62,280 nt of DNA, taken from contig JAWXUU010000012.1 of the NCBI GenBank assembly GCA_044426085.1, positions 1-62,280 on the forward strand. The letters are read 5' to 3'. This stretch comes from JAWXUU01 sp044426085 (GTDB taxonomy: Bacteria; Bacillota; Clostridia; Christensenellales; CAMQZB01). The notes under the pieces were generated by a model. It was not told where the DNA came from and ran no database searches. It was given only the letters and a program-made list of their open reading frames with translations. This document shows positions 7,804-16,441 of the stretch, piece after piece; position 1 is the first letter of the stretch; each line of letters starts with the position of its first letter. The position numbers and the translations under genes are program-made.

Positions 7804-7833
7804 ATTTTATCACACATTGCGACCTATTTGCAA
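7804..7833 (-). promoter_or_regulatory. Promoter of the 7116-7772 gene
   Basis: Minus strand TTGCAA (7828-7833), an 18-base spacer ending in TGTGA, and TAAAAT (7804-7809). Confidence 0.6.
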
Positions 7834-7850
7834 GCACTTTTTCACATTAT

Positions 7851-8510
7851 TTACATTCTCTTTGCGGTGATATCACCCGATGTTGGGTCGATAAGCACGG
7901 CGCACAAATCATCTTCGCTTGAGTATGCCACATACCAGCTTCCAACCCCGTTATCTTTATCGTAGACAAACTTGATATACACTTCATAATTATCGCTTAT
8001 TTCGCTTTGCATTTCTGTTATGTTTTGCGATAGTTCCTTTGCTGCAATCGCCTTTGCTTCGTTCCATTTTATCATGTCGTCTGTTATCACGCTTTCGAGA
8101 TATATTTCTTCTGATTTATCACCGTGGGATATTATGATTTTATAGGAAAGCTCGGTAAGTTCGCTAGGGGAAAATTCCGCAGTCAGATTTCCACCCACAA
8201 TTTCGTCCACAAAAGTGCCTGAAAAGCCCTCTTCCCCTATTGCAATTTGATAGTTATATTCGTCGGCATATCCCGATTTCACTTCTAGCGTCAACTTTGC
8301 ATAAGAATACAACTTCCCCGCCCAACCATCGATGACAAAGGGGTCTTCTTTGCTTCCCGCGGTGAGCGTGACATAATAGCTGTCACTTTCGCCGACAAAA
8401 TAGTGACATTCCACTTTTGAGACGTTTTCATAATCTTTCTTTTCGCTTGTGCAACCGCAAAGGGACAACACAAGTGCGACAATACAAATAAAAATAGTAA
8501 TCTTTTTCAT
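7851..8510 (-). CDS. Putative lipoprotein with PepSY-like C-terminus
   Basis: About 219 residues, starting at the ATG at 8510 (AAGGAAGAACT before it) rather than 20 codons upstream. The N-terminus is a lipoprotein signal: KKITIFICIVALVLS followed by LCGC, so Cys19 would be lipidated and the protein held on the outer face of the membrane. The middle part is beta-rich. The last 75 residues (WNEAKAIAAKEL... GSWYVAY... IDPTSGDITAKRM) have the helix-strand pattern and terminal D-x-x-xGxI of PepSY-type domains, which often act as protease inhibitors or regulators. That assignment is tentative. No operon partner beyond the 7116 gene, which has its own promoter. Confidence 0.65.
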   Translation of the reverse strand: MKKITIFICIVALVLSLCGCTSEKKDYENVSKVECHYFVGESDSYYVTLTAGSKEDPFVIDGWAGKLYSYAKLTLEVKSGYADEYNYQIAIGEEGFSGTFVDEIVGGNLTAEFSPSELTELSYKIIISHGDKSEEIYLESVITDDMIKWNEAKAIAAKELSQNITEMQSEISDNYEVYIKFVYDKDNGVGSWYVAYSSEDDLCAVLIDPTSGDITAKRM

Positions 8511-8617
8511 AGTTCTTCCTTTTTTCTTTTTGTTTATTTTATTGCTGATAGTGGATTCATATGATTGCATATTATCAATTTTTATTTTTTTACAAAATCC
8601 GCCAAAAAGGTTATATA

Positions 8618-8646
8618 TTGCCTGGCAATTTCACATATAATATAGT
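8618..8646 (+). promoter_or_regulatory. Possible operator dyad and -10 element ahead of 8671 gene
   Basis: The palindrome TTGCCTGGCAA (8618-8628) lies 8 bases before TATAAT on the plus strand in the divergent region. The -10 is good but no convincing -35 is seen, which would fit an activator-dependent or weak promoter. Confidence 0.3.
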
Positions 8647-8670
8647 CGTACGTTTATAGGAATTATTATC

Positions 8671-9432
8671 ATGAAAAAGATTATTTCTCTTTCGATTTTC
8701 ATATGTTTTTTCTGTTTTGGATTTACTTTTCAAAATGAAAAACTCGCATTTGGCGCGGAAATATACGGGCGGGCGGAAACTTCCACAGTGGGGTTTTATG
8801 CTTCCGAGCTTGAAACGACGCCGATGTTTTATTTGCCAATTGGATATTACGTTGTTATCACTGGCGAGACTGATGACTTTTATTCTTGTGAATACGCAAA
8901 GACTGAAAGTTCCTACGTGAAAAAATACGGATTTGTGAAAAAAGATGAAATTTATATTGATTCCGATATGGCATTGCCACTTTTTCCAGAGGTTACAATC
9001 ACCGCGATAAAGGATACTAATCTTTATTCTAAGCAGAATAAAAGCACTGTTGTATCCAACATCACGGCGGGGCAAAAGGCTTATTTTTACGGACTGTACA
9101 CAGATGGCGACACCGCCCTTTATTACGTGAAAATAAGCGATGATTTTGGATATGTGGATACGGCTGGATTTGAACAGCTTTCCATTCCGACACATCCAAA
9201 ACTGCTCTCCTTTGCGGACACTTATTACATTGAAACTTCCGAAACCGTGGAAGGCGTTGATGGCGAAGTCACGGCGGAAACTGAAAGCGAAAGTGACAGC
9301 GAAAGCGAAAGTTTGCTTTCTTTTGATATTCAAATTGCCATGATACTTTGCATTGCTGTGCCCGCGCTTATTTTTATGTTTTACGCATTTGCGCCTAGCG
9401 AAAAGGGGGTTTCAAAATATTTTGATTCTTGA
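8671..9432 (+). CDS. Secreted/membrane-anchored protein with SH3-like repeats
   Basis: 253 residues. A signal peptide spans 1-29 with likely cleavage after FGA. Two bacterial-SH3-like beta modules follow (about 32-95 and 105-170), each with the pattern of a short strand, a Tyr/Val-rich strand and a GxVxxxxI-like ending (YGFVKKDEIYI; FGYVDTAGFEQL). Then comes an acidic Ser/Glu linker (EVTAETESESDSESES), one membrane helix (about 218-240) and a short cytoplasmic tail. Such proteins often sit at the cell wall. TAGGAATTATT precedes the ATG. It is divergent from the lipoprotein gene at 7851-8510. The long open frame on the opposite strand is a shadow. Confidence 0.65.
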   Translation: MKKIISLSIFICFFCFGFTFQNEKLAFGAEIYGRAETSTVGFYASELETTPMFYLPIGYYVVITGETDDFYSCEYAKTESSYVKKYGFVKKDEIYIDSDMALPLFPEVTITAIKDTNLYSKQNKSTVVSNITAGQKAYFYGLYTDGDTALYYVKISDDFGYVDTAGFEQLSIPTHPKLLSFADTYYIETSETVEGVDGEVTAETESESDSESESLLSFDIQIAMILCIAVPALIFMFYAFAPSEKGVSKYFDS

Positions 9433-9446
9433 TTTTGGAGTATCCT

Positions 9447-9713
9447 TTAAAGATTTTGAATTATACTTCTCATTTTCTGATATTCGGCATTTGACATGTT
9501 GTTTTTTATTTGCGACAGCATTTGCAGCATTTCACTTTTGTTGAGCGTGCCGTTCTGCTTGGAAATTGCGAGCATTTTGGCAAATTGATCACTCGCTTCA
9601 GTTTGGCTTAGCGAAGATAGGTCATCTGCGAATTTTTCGGCATTTTTGCCGTTTAGCGGACTTGTTTTGTTTGCTTTGTTGTTTTTTATGTAAGCTTTTA
9701 AATCTTTTGGCAT
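9447..9713 (-). CDS. Small hypothetical helical protein
   Basis: 88 residues, mostly polar alpha-helix, rich in Lys, Asn, Ser and Gln. It begins MPKDLKAYIKNNK and ends YQKMRSIIQNL. AAAAAGGAG precedes the ATG, so it is likely a real gene. It has no signal or membrane segment. It is divergently arranged with the Met/Gly-rich gene at 9787, and both are short with no recognised family. The two share the QML/MLQ-type helical composition but no clear homology. Function unknown. Confidence 0.55.
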   Translation of the reverse strand: MPKDLKAYIKNNKANKTSPLNGKNAEKFADDLSSLSQTEASDQFAKMLAISKQNGTLNKSEMLQMLSQIKNNMSNAEYQKMRSIIQNL

Positions 9714-9786
9714 TATTTTTCTCCTTTTTGCATATTATTTTGTAGGAATATATTAAAATATATGAATTTTGTGGGAGATTGTTGAT

Positions 9787-10158
9787 ATGAATTTAGAAGA
9801 AATGCAAAATATGATGAAAATGGCGGAAAATATGAAGGGGAAATCACCACTTGAAGTTATGGCTGAGCAAAATCCGCAACTTGCCGAGATGAAAAATGTG
9901 TTTAATAATCCCGCTGATATGCTTTTCAAAATGAGTGGATTTGGCGGTGGTGAAAATATTTCGAAAATGGGAAATATTGGCGGTTTGGACATTGCAAGCG
10001 TTGTGAAAATGGCGGGTGGCATGGGTGGTTTTGGGGGTGGAAATCAACGAAAGAATTCGGCGGGCGTGCATAAAAAATATTATGGACTTTCACCAATTTC
10101 GGAAATTGCTTCGCCGGAGATTATTTATGCACTAAACAAGTATCTTTCGACTTTTTAA
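9787..10158 (+). CDS. Small Met/Gly-rich hypothetical protein
   Basis: 123 residues from the ATG at 9787, which follows GGGAGATTGTTGAT. The frame opens at 9769, but that start lies inside the ribosome binding site region. The first half is a Met-rich amphipathic helix (MNLEEMQNMMKMAENMKG). The middle is Gly-rich (SGFGGGENISKMG and AGGMGGFGGG). The end is a compact segment with PISEIASPEIIYALNKYL. The composition recalls Met-rich helical proteins that bind partner proteins, but no family is recognised. It is followed by a clean terminator and a T/G-rich repeat. Confidence 0.55.
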   Translation: MNLEEMQNMMKMAENMKGKSPLEVMAEQNPQLAEMKNVFNNPADMLFKMSGFGGGENISKMGNIGGLDIASVVKMAGGMGGFGGGNQRKNSAGVHKKYYGLSPISEIASPEIIYALNKYLSTF

Positions 10159-10162
10159 TGAA

Positions 10163-10189
10163 AAAAAACACCCTTTTGAGGTGTTTTTT
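10163..10189 (+). terminator. Terminator of the 9787-10158 gene
   Basis: AAAAAACACC (10163-10172) and GGTGTTTTTT (10180-10189) form a perfect 10-bp stem ending in its own T run, five bases after the stop codon. Confidence 0.9.
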
Positions 10190-10278
10190 GATGTTTTTTG
10201 TTTTAGTTTTTGTTTGGTTTTGTTTTTGTTTGGTTTTAGTTTTTGTTTGGTTTTGTTTTTGTTTGGTTTTGTTTTAAT
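10190..10278. repeat. T/G-rich tandem repeat
   Basis: Almost only T and G on the plus strand. A 33-base unit, a 17-base block (TTTTAGTTTTTGTTTGG) plus a 16-base block (TTTTGTTTTTGTTTGG), is repeated twice exactly at 10201-10266, with partial copies on both sides. It lies between a terminator and the end of the convergent 10285 gene. Confidence 0.85.
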
Positions 10279-10284
10279 TGTTTA

Positions 10285-11043
10285 TTATTTATCTTTTTTG
10301 TTTGATGACAGCTTTATATTGAAAAATTCCTTTTTGTATTTTATTAGATACGGAACTGAGAAAATTGCCATGAACACAAATGCGACGAGTTCAAGTTGCA
10401 AGATATAATACGGCCAATCTGCGAGAAGGTTGAACACTGAAGATGAATCGGGCTTGTAGGCAAGGAACATATAATTTCCCCCTGTGAGCAGATTTACAAT
10501 CATTGCGAAAATGCCGAGAACTTGCAGTGAAAGAAAAGATTTGATAAATTCTTTTGCTTTTATTTGGATTCCGTCGGTTATTAGGAAATACACAATCACT
10601 ATTATTATTGTTGAGTGAGATGTGAAGTATTCGAAAAATCTGAAATGCGGAAAGTTATATCCGCTCATGCTTGGCGTTAGAAGCGCTTGGAGCGCACCGC
10701 AAAAGCCTGTGAAATATATCAGCGGATACAATCTTTTATCGCGTGACAAAAGAGAATAAACCGACATATATATTGTTATTGCGCAGAGGTGACACGGCAA
10801 AATTTCGCTGAGTTGATATTCGCCGATTGCTATTTTCCAAGTGGTGAAAGCAATCTGTTGCAAGATAAAAATTATTGCAATAGTGTATCTTATTGTGTTG
10901 CTTGCCTTTTGGTTTGCGTTGATTTTGTTTTTGAATATTACAAGCAGTGCAATTATCGCAAGCATAATGCAAAGTGCTGTTATGTGAGCCGTTCCAAAAG
11001 CGTCGAATGCTTCTTCCACTTCTATTTTTGCAAAAAAATTCAT
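10285..11043 (-). CDS. YwaF/TIGR02206-family integral membrane protein
   Basis: 252 residues with about six membrane helices. The motifs recall the TIGR02206 (B. subtilis YwaF) family: an N-terminal FGTAHITAL (family F-x-x-x-H), LPCHLCAI near residues 80-87 (family LxLHLC), TGFCGALQALLTPSMSGYNFPHFRFFEYFTSH-type block around 110-143 (GALQALLTP, then FPHFRF and YFTSH), and NYMFL near 207. The function of the family is unknown; it is found in Firmicutes membranes. AAGGAG lies before the ATG. It is monocistronic and convergent with the Met/Gly-rich gene. Confidence 0.85.
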   Translation of the reverse strand: MNFFAKIEVEEAFDAFGTAHITALCIMLAIIALLVIFKNKINANQKASNTIRYTIAIIFILQQIAFTTWKIAIGEYQLSEILPCHLCAITIYMSVYSLLSRDKRLYPLIYFTGFCGALQALLTPSMSGYNFPHFRFFEYFTSHSTIIIVIVYFLITDGIQIKAKEFIKSFLSLQVLGIFAMIVNLLTGGNYMFLAYKPDSSSVFNLLADWPYYILQLELVAFVFMAIFSVPYLIKYKKEFFNIKLSSNKKDK

Positions 11044-11143
11044 GGTTTCTCCTTGGTGTAATCTTTTTATATATTATAATGGATTTTAATTTTCAAATCA
11101 AGAAAAAAAGTGCTGTTTTCGAAAAATGTTTCTGCGCATAAAA

Positions 11144-11169
11144 AAAGAAGCGAGGTTATTCGCTTCTTT
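11144..11169 (-). terminator. clpX terminator
   Basis: AAAGAAGCGA (11144-11153) and TCGCTTCTTT (11160-11169) form a perfect 10-bp stem, with TTTTTTAT following on the minus strand, 31 bases behind clpX. Confidence 0.9.
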
Positions 11170-11200
11170 GATGTTTTTATTTTGTTTTATTTTGTTTTGT

Positions 11201-12430
11201 TTATGCTGTTTTGCGCAAGATTTTTGCTGAGCCTGTTTTTTCCACGAATTCTTTTGTGATGATAATCTTTTCGATTGATTTATCTTCTGGGATATCATAC
11301 ATAAGTGAAAGCATAAGTCCTTCCAAAATTCCGCGAAGTCCCCTTGCACCCGTTTTGAGTTCCATTGCTGTTTTAGCAATTGCACTTACCGCTTCATCTT
11401 CAAATTCAAGTTCGACATCGTCGATTTTGAAAAGTTTTTGATACTGTTTTACAAGCGCGTTTTTAGGTTCTTTCAAGATTTTCACAAGTGCACTTTCGTC
11501 GAGTGGTTCTGTTGAAACAACGACTGGGATTCTGCCGACAAATTCTGGGATTAGACCAAATTTTGTCAAGTCTTGTGGTTGAACTGTTTTCAAGATTGAA
11601 AAATCTTCCTTCTTTTCGTCGGTGATTATTCCGCCGAAACCTAGCGAAGATTTGTCCCCTCTTTTTTCGATGATTTTATCAAGACCTACGAATGCTCCGC
11701 CAACGATGAACAAGATGTTTGTTGTGTCCACTTGAATAAATTCTTGTTGTGGATGTTTTCTGCCACCTTGTGGAGGAACTGAAGAAATTGTTGATTCAAT
11801 AATTTTAAGAAGTGCTTGTTGCACGCCTTCGCCTGAAACATCACGCGTTATCGACATGTTTTCTGACTTTCTTGCAATCTTATCGATTTCGTCGATATAA
11901 ACAATCCCTTGTTCTGCTTTTTCAACGTTGAAATCAGCTGACAAAAGCAATTTTTGAAGGCAGTTTTCTACATCTTCGCCGACGTAGCCTGCTTCTGTTA
12001 GGGTTGTTGCATCGCTCATTGCAAAAGGAACGTTCAAGATGTTGGCAAGGGTTTTCACAAGAAGGGTTTTTCCACTTCCCGTTGGACCTAGAAGCAAGAT
12101 ATTGCTTTTATCCATAACGATGCCGTCTTCTTTTTCTGTCTTTTTAGAAAGTATTCTTTTATAGTGGTTATAAACCGCAACTGATAGCACTTTTTTGGCT
12201 TGATCTTGACCGATGATGAATTCATCAAGGTGTTCTTTGATTTTTGCCGGCGCCATAAGGTTTATTTCACTGTCGTAGAACGCTTGGTTTTGTTTTTCTT
12301 TGAGCATATCTTCGCACGCTTTCACACATTCATCACAAATGTTTGAACCGTTTGGTGAAGTTATCATTTCTCTTACTTCATCACCACTTTTTCCGCAAAA
12401 ATCACACAAAATTTCTTTTTCTTTTTGCAT
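11201..12430 (-). CDS. clpX: ATP-dependent Clp protease ATP-binding subunit ClpX
   Basis: 409 residues. AAA+ unfoldase that feeds tagged proteins to ClpP. The N-terminal zinc-binding domain has Cys9, Cys12, Cys32 and Cys35. The Walker A motif is GPTGSGKT, Walker B is VYIDEIDKI, and the pore loop region, arginine finger region and sensor-2 motif (GARGLRGILE) are all visible. The ClpP-binding IGF-type loop appears as SSLGFGG. It is the third gene of tig-clpP-clpX, 72 bases behind clpP, and ends in a terminator. Length and motifs are ordinary for the family. Confidence 0.98.
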   Translation of the reverse strand: MQKEKEILCDFCGKSGDEVREMITSPNGSNICDECVKACEDMLKEKQNQAFYDSEINLMAPAKIKEHLDEFIIGQDQAKKVLSVAVYNHYKRILSKKTEKEDGIVMDKSNILLLGPTGSGKTLLVKTLANILNVPFAMSDATTLTEAGYVGEDVENCLQKLLLSADFNVEKAEQGIVYIDEIDKIARKSENMSITRDVSGEGVQQALLKIIESTISSVPPQGGRKHPQQEFIQVDTTNILFIVGGAFVGLDKIIEKRGDKSSLGFGGIITDEKKEDFSILKTVQPQDLTKFGLIPEFVGRIPVVVSTEPLDESALVKILKEPKNALVKQYQKLFKIDDVELEFEDEAVSAIAKTAMELKTGARGLRGILEGLMLSLMYDIPEDKSIEKIIITKEFVEKTGSAKILRKTA

Positions 12431-12502
12431 TTATACTCCTATTTCTGTTTGTTATATTACTCTTTTATTATTTTTGGGAATTTAAAATTTTTAAAAGTGC
12501 TC

Positions 12503-13102
12503 TTATATGCGGGATTCAAAAATTTTATCAATAATTCCGTATTCAACTGCTTCTGATGAAGACATATAGAAATCTCTGTCGGTATCGATTTCCATTTGTT
12601 TCATTGATTTTCCTGTGTTTTTGCAAAGGATTTCGTTGAGTTTTTTCTTTGTTCTTAGAATGTGGTTTGCTTGGATTGCGATATCGCTTGCTTGACCTTG
12701 AGCACCGCCGAGTGGTTGGTGAATCATAACTTCGCCGTTTGGCAAAGCAAATCTTTTGCCTTTTTTACCACTTGAAAGTAGGAATGCACCCATGCTTGCT
12801 GCAATGCCGACACAGATTGTTTGAACGTCGCATTTGATGTAGTTCATTGTGTCGTAGATTGCAAGACCCGCAGATACGCTTCCGCCTGGGGAGTTGATAT
12901 ATAAGCTGATATCTTTTGCTGGATCTTTTGCTTCAAGATACAACAATTGTGCAATCACTATGTTTGCAGAGATATCGTTGATTTCACCTGTGATAAACAC
13001 GATTCTATCTTCGAGAAGTCTTGAATAGATATCATAAGAACGTTCGCCACGGTTGGTTTGTTCAACGACCATTGGAATTAAACTCATTTGAATTGGCTCC
13101 AT
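12503..13102 (-). CDS. clpP: ATP-dependent Clp protease proteolytic subunit
   Basis: 199 residues. Serine peptidase that forms the tetradecameric chamber used with ClpX. The catalytic triad is Ser103 (in GIAASMGAFLL), His128 (VMIHQPLGG) and Asp177 (DTDRDFYM). The N-terminal axial-loop segment MSLIPMVVEQT is present. It sits between tig and clpX, 22 bases behind tig, with AAGGAG before the ATG. Confidence 0.98.
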   Translation of the reverse strand: MEPIQMSLIPMVVEQTNRGERSYDIYSRLLEDRIVFITGEINDISANIVIAQLLYLEAKDPAKDISLYINSPGGSVSAGLAIYDTMNYIKCDVQTICVGIAASMGAFLLSSGKKGKRFALPNGEVMIHQPLGGAQGQASDIAIQANHILRTKKKLNEILCKNTGKSMKQMEIDTDRDFYMSSSEAVEYGIIDKIFESRI

Positions 13103-13124
13103 GTTTTTCTCCTTACTATTCGAA

Positions 13125-14408
13125 TTATTTCAAGTTTTCTTGTCTTAGGAAATCGAACAATTTGTTGATGATTACGTTTTTAGTTACGTATTCAACGTGT
13201 TCTTGTGGCATTTGTGCTTTATATTCTTCGAAAGATTTATCAGATTCTACTGCGATTTTTTCGATTTCTGCATCGATATCAGCATCAGACGCTTCGATTT
13301 TTTCAATTTCGATGATTTTATCAACTACCAATTGTGATTTCACAGCTTTTTCAGCTTCTGGAATGAAGTTAGCTTTGAAAGCTTCTACATCTTGACCAGT
13401 GTATTGCAAATATGTTTCCATATTCAAGCCTTGATACATAAGTTTGTATTCAAATTCCTTAACCATTTGTTCTGCTCTGTCTTCAATCATAACTTGTGGA
13501 ATGTTGATTTCTGTTGCTTCACAAATCGCTTTTAGGATGTTGTTTTCTGTTTCGTTCAATGATTTTTGTTCGTTTGAAGCGTCAAGTTTTGCTTTGATAT
13601 CTGCTTTCATTTCTGCAAGTGTATCAAATTCTGAAACGTCTTTTGCGAATTCATCATCAAGTGTTGGAAGTTCTTTTGCTTTCAAGCTGTTTAAAACAAC
13701 TTCGAATTGTGACATTTTGCCAGCAAGAGATTCTTCGTGGTATGTTTCTGGGAATGGTACGTCGATAACTTTTGTGTCGCCGATGTTCATGCCAACAACG
13801 CCTTCTTCAAATCCTGGGATGAAAGAATTGCTTCCCAAAACCAAATCAAAGCCAGCACCTGTGCCACCGTCGAATTTCACGCCGTCGATTGAACCTGAGA
13901 AATCGATATTTGCTGTGTCGCCCATTTCTGCTGTTCTGCCTTCAATATCAACCATTCTTGAACCTTGGTCAGCTTTTTTTGCAACTTCTGCATCGATATC
14001 TGCGTCTGTAACAGTATACTCAACTTTTTCAAGATTCATACCTTTATATGTTCCGATTTCAAATTCTGGTTTGATTGGTGCAACCGCGACCATTGTCATA
14101 CCGTTTTCTGAAATATCTTCAACGTCGATATCAGGTGAGCCAACAACTTCAAAATCAGTGTTAGCATCCAAAACTTCTGGGTAATACTTTCTGAAAGCAC
14201 CGTTCACAGCATCTTCAAAGAAGATACCTTCGCCGTATGTTGAAACCAAAACTTTCATTGGCACTTTGCCTTTTCTGAATCCTGGAACAGAATATCTGCC
14301 CTTTGTTTTGTTATATGCGTTTAGGACTTCTTGATCCCATTCTTGCTTGTTTAGTTCCATAGTGATTTTCACTTGACTATTTTCAATTTTTTCGATTTTG
14401 CTGTTCAT
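13125..14408 (-). CDS. tig: Trigger factor
   Basis: 427 residues. Ribosome-bound chaperone and peptidyl-prolyl isomerase. The N-terminal ribosome-binding domain carries the signature as GFRKGKVP (about 43-50). The FKBP-type domain spans about 155-240 with GDTANIDFSG, LVLGSNSFIPGFEEG and the closing FEVVLNSLKAKELP. The C-terminal helical arms complete the chaperone. It is the first gene of tig-clpP-clpX, preceded by GGAGG and a sigma-70 type promoter at 14451-14479 that overlaps the divergent rqcH promoter. Confidence 0.98.
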   Translation of the reverse strand: MNSKIEKIENSQVKITMELNKQEWDQEVLNAYNKTKGRYSVPGFRKGKVPMKVLVSTYGEGIFFEDAVNGAFRKYYPEVLDANTDFEVVGSPDIDVEDISENGMTMVAVAPIKPEFEIGTYKGMNLEKVEYTVTDADIDAEVAKKADQGSRMVDIEGRTAEMGDTANIDFSGSIDGVKFDGGTGAGFDLVLGSNSFIPGFEEGVVGMNIGDTKVIDVPFPETYHEESLAGKMSQFEVVLNSLKAKELPTLDDEFAKDVSEFDTLAEMKADIKAKLDASNEQKSLNETENNILKAICEATEINIPQVMIEDRAEQMVKEFEYKLMYQGLNMETYLQYTGQDVEAFKANFIPEAEKAVKSQLVVDKIIEIEKIEASDADIDAEIEKIAVESDKSFEEYKAQMPQEHVEYVTKNVIINKLFDFLRQENLK

Positions 14409-14450
14409 ATTACCTCCAAGTTTTACATAACTTCATTTTTTTACCGAATT

Positions 14451-14479
14451 ATCATATCATATTTCATTGATATTTGCAA
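14451..14479 (-). promoter_or_regulatory. Promoter of tig-clpP-clpX
   Basis: Minus strand TTGCAA (14474-14479), a 17-base spacer and TATGAT (14451-14456), 43 bases ahead of the tig ATG. No CIRCE or CtsR-type heptad repeat is seen beside it. Confidence 0.7.
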
Positions 14480-14495
14480 ACAAATACTATATAAT
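14467..14495 (+). promoter_or_regulatory. Promoter of rqcH
   Basis: Plus strand TTGATA (14467-14472), a 17-base spacer and TATAAT (14490-14495). It overlaps the tig promoter back to back, so polymerase binding at one may exclude the other. Confidence 0.75.
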
Positions 14496-14557
14496 GTATA
14501 TAACAAAAGCGACTTTCTTTTAAAAAAAGTCGAAAAAATCATAAAAAGGATGAAATT

Positions 14558-16303
14558 ATGCCACAAGACGCAATAAATTTATATAAACTTGGCAGTGAAC
14601 TTGAAATTCTTCTGACTACGGGGAAAATCAACCGTATCACTATGCCGGAAAAAGATGAAATTCACATGCAGATTTACGCGCACGGGAAAAACCAAAAACT
14701 CATCATTTCCGCAAACGCTTCTTCGCCAAGATTGCACCTTACAACTGCGACAAAGGACAACCCTGCTTCTCCACCATCGTTTTGCATGCTACTGCGAAAA
14801 TACATGCAAAATGGCGAGATAACACAGGTCGCTTGCCAAAAGGGGGAAAGGATTTTCCACTTTACTGTCACAAACAAAAACGAACTTTCCGACAGCGTGA
14901 CTTGCACACTTATCGTTGAACTTATGGCAAGGCAAAGCAACATTTTCCTTGTGGATTCCAAGGGCAAAATATTGGGCGTTTTGAAACAATTTTCACTTGA
15001 CGATGCGAAAAGAGCTACCCTTGCGGGGATGAAATACGACTTTGAACCACAGGACAAGTTAAATCCATTTTTATGCGATGATATTGCAATTGGTATCAAT
15101 AAATTCGATGGTGGCGACTTTGCTTCTTACGTTTTGGCATCATTTATGGGGTTTGCTTTTTCAACTGCTTGCGAGGTTGCAAATTTCTGTTTTGGAGATT
15201 GTTATAAAGATGTGCCCGTTGGTTTTGATAAATCGGTTGCAATGCAAAAATTTGATGAATTTATCGGTGGGGATATTCTTTCCACTGTTTATTTGGGCGA
15301 AAAAGGGGAAGTTAAGGATTATGCATTCACGCCATATCAAACGCTTTCGCTTAAACAAATTTCATTTGACAGTTTGAATGATGCGCTCGATTATTTTTAC
15401 ACAACTAAAGACAATGCAATTCGCATAAACGAAAAGAGCCGAGCACTTAAAAATGTTATCAAGAATGCTATTTCTAGATACGAAAAGAAACTGAAAAATC
15501 AGAAAAAACAGATTGAAGACTGCTCTGATATTGAAAAAAACCGCATATATGGCGAGCTTATCACTTCTTATATATACAAAGTGAAATATAAAGATGATGT
15601 TCTTGAATGCGAGAATTATTACGACGATATGAAAATCGTGCGTATTCCACTTCAAAAAAGTATGTCGGCTTCGCAAAATGCGCAGAATTATTACAAGAGA
15701 TACGCAAAGCAAAAGAGAACATACTTGAGGGTTTCTGTTGATATTGAAGAAACTGAAAACTTCATCACTACGCTAAAAAACATTCTTGCGACACTTTCGC
15801 GAATGACTGACCTTAAAGACCTTGATTTGATTTACGAGGACCTTTATGCATTGAAGGTTTTGCAAGTGCCGACAGTTAAGCTGAAAGCGGGCAAAAAAAG
15901 CAAGAAGAACTTTTCTAAAAAGGCTGTCAAGAAGGAAATCAATCCGCAAAGATTCAATATTGGTGGGGTTGATGTTTACCTTGGCAAGAGTGCACTTCAA
16001 AACGATTTTGTTTCTTTTAGGATTGCAAAAGCTGATGATGTGTGGTTTCATATCAACAAATATTTCGGCTCGCACCTAGTTTGCAAATGCAATCTTGAAA
16101 ATCTTTCCGACGACGTTTTGATTACTTGTGCGGAAATCGCCGCATATCATTCCGATGCCAAGACAAGCGAAAAGGCTGTTGTTGATTACACAATTGCAAG
16201 AAACCTTAAAAAACCCACACACGGCAACCTGGGGCTTGCGATTTATCACACAAATTATTCCGTGGTGGTTACCCCAAACCCGCATGAAGAACTTATGGTT
16301 TGA
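14558..16303 (+). CDS. rqcH: RqcH / NFACT family Rqc2 homologue
   Basis: 581 residues. Binds stalled 50S subunits and recruits tRNA-Ala to add C-terminal alanine tails to arrested peptides in ribosome quality control. The NFACT-N domain (1-200) has PSFCMLLRKYMQNGEI and ELMARQSNIFLVD. A HhH segment and a long coiled coil (about 285-430, with KNQKKQIEDCSDIEK) follow. The C-terminal NFACT-R domain (from about 470) has VYLGKSALQNDFVSFRIAKADDVWFH and YHSDAK. Residues 97-98, where B. subtilis RqcH has the essential Asp-Arg pair, read Glu-Arg here. AAAGGATGAAATT precedes the ATG. It is divergent from tig and convergent with htrA. The family call is firm; older annotation would be fibronectin-binding protein A. 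Confidence 0.92.
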   Translation: MPQDAINLYKLGSELEILLTTGKINRITMPEKDEIHMQIYAHGKNQKLIISANASSPRLHLTTATKDNPASPPSFCMLLRKYMQNGEITQVACQKGERIFHFTVTNKNELSDSVTCTLIVELMARQSNIFLVDSKGKILGVLKQFSLDDAKRATLAGMKYDFEPQDKLNPFLCDDIAIGINKFDGGDFASYVLASFMGFAFSTACEVANFCFGDCYKDVPVGFDKSVAMQKFDEFIGGDILSTVYLGEKGEVKDYAFTPYQTLSLKQISFDSLNDALDYFYTTKDNAIRINEKSRALKNVIKNAISRYEKKLKNQKKQIEDCSDIEKNRIYGELITSYIYKVKYKDDVLECENYYDDMKIVRIPLQKSMSASQNAQNYYKRYAKQKRTYLRVSVDIEETENFITTLKNILATLSRMTDLKDLDLIYEDLYALKVLQVPTVKLKAGKKSKKNFSKKAVKKEINPQRFNIGGVDVYLGKSALQNDFVSFRIAKADDVWFHINKYFGSHLVCKCNLENLSDDVLITCAEIAAYHSDAKTSEKAVVDYTIARNLKKPTHGNLGLAIYHTNYSVVVTPNPHEELMV

Positions 16304-16345
16304 TTTACAGTTGAAAACTGAATTTTAACATTTTAATATATAAAC

Positions 16346-16379
16346 AAAAAAAGGAAAACGGCGAAGTTTTCCTTTTTTT
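16346..16379. terminator. Bidirectional terminator between rqcH and htrA
   Basis: AAAAAAAGGAAAAC (16346-16359) and GTTTTCCTTTTTTT (16366-16379) form a perfect 14-bp stem with a six-base loop. T runs on both strands serve both convergent genes. Confidence 0.9.
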
Positions 16380-16441
16380 TTGCGTATTGTTATTTTGTAA
16401 ATGTTTTTTATATTTACACCTTTCTGGTGTTCATAGCTTTT

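Noticed and set aside
8611..9333. 240-codon minus-strand open frame opposite the 8671-9432 gene
   Set aside because: It has no ribosome binding site, an irregular composition and no domain, while the plus-strand frame has a signal peptide, SH3-like modules and a membrane helix. It is a shadow frame.
10181..10408. Phe/Leu/Val-rich frame over the T/G repeat at 10190
   Set aside because: It is low-complexity translation of the tandem repeat running antisense into the YwaF-like gene.
13444..14184. 246-codon plus-strand frame inside tig
   Set aside because: It is antisense to the FKBP and N-terminal domains of trigger factor; the Ser/Thr/Ala-rich product is typical of a shadow frame.
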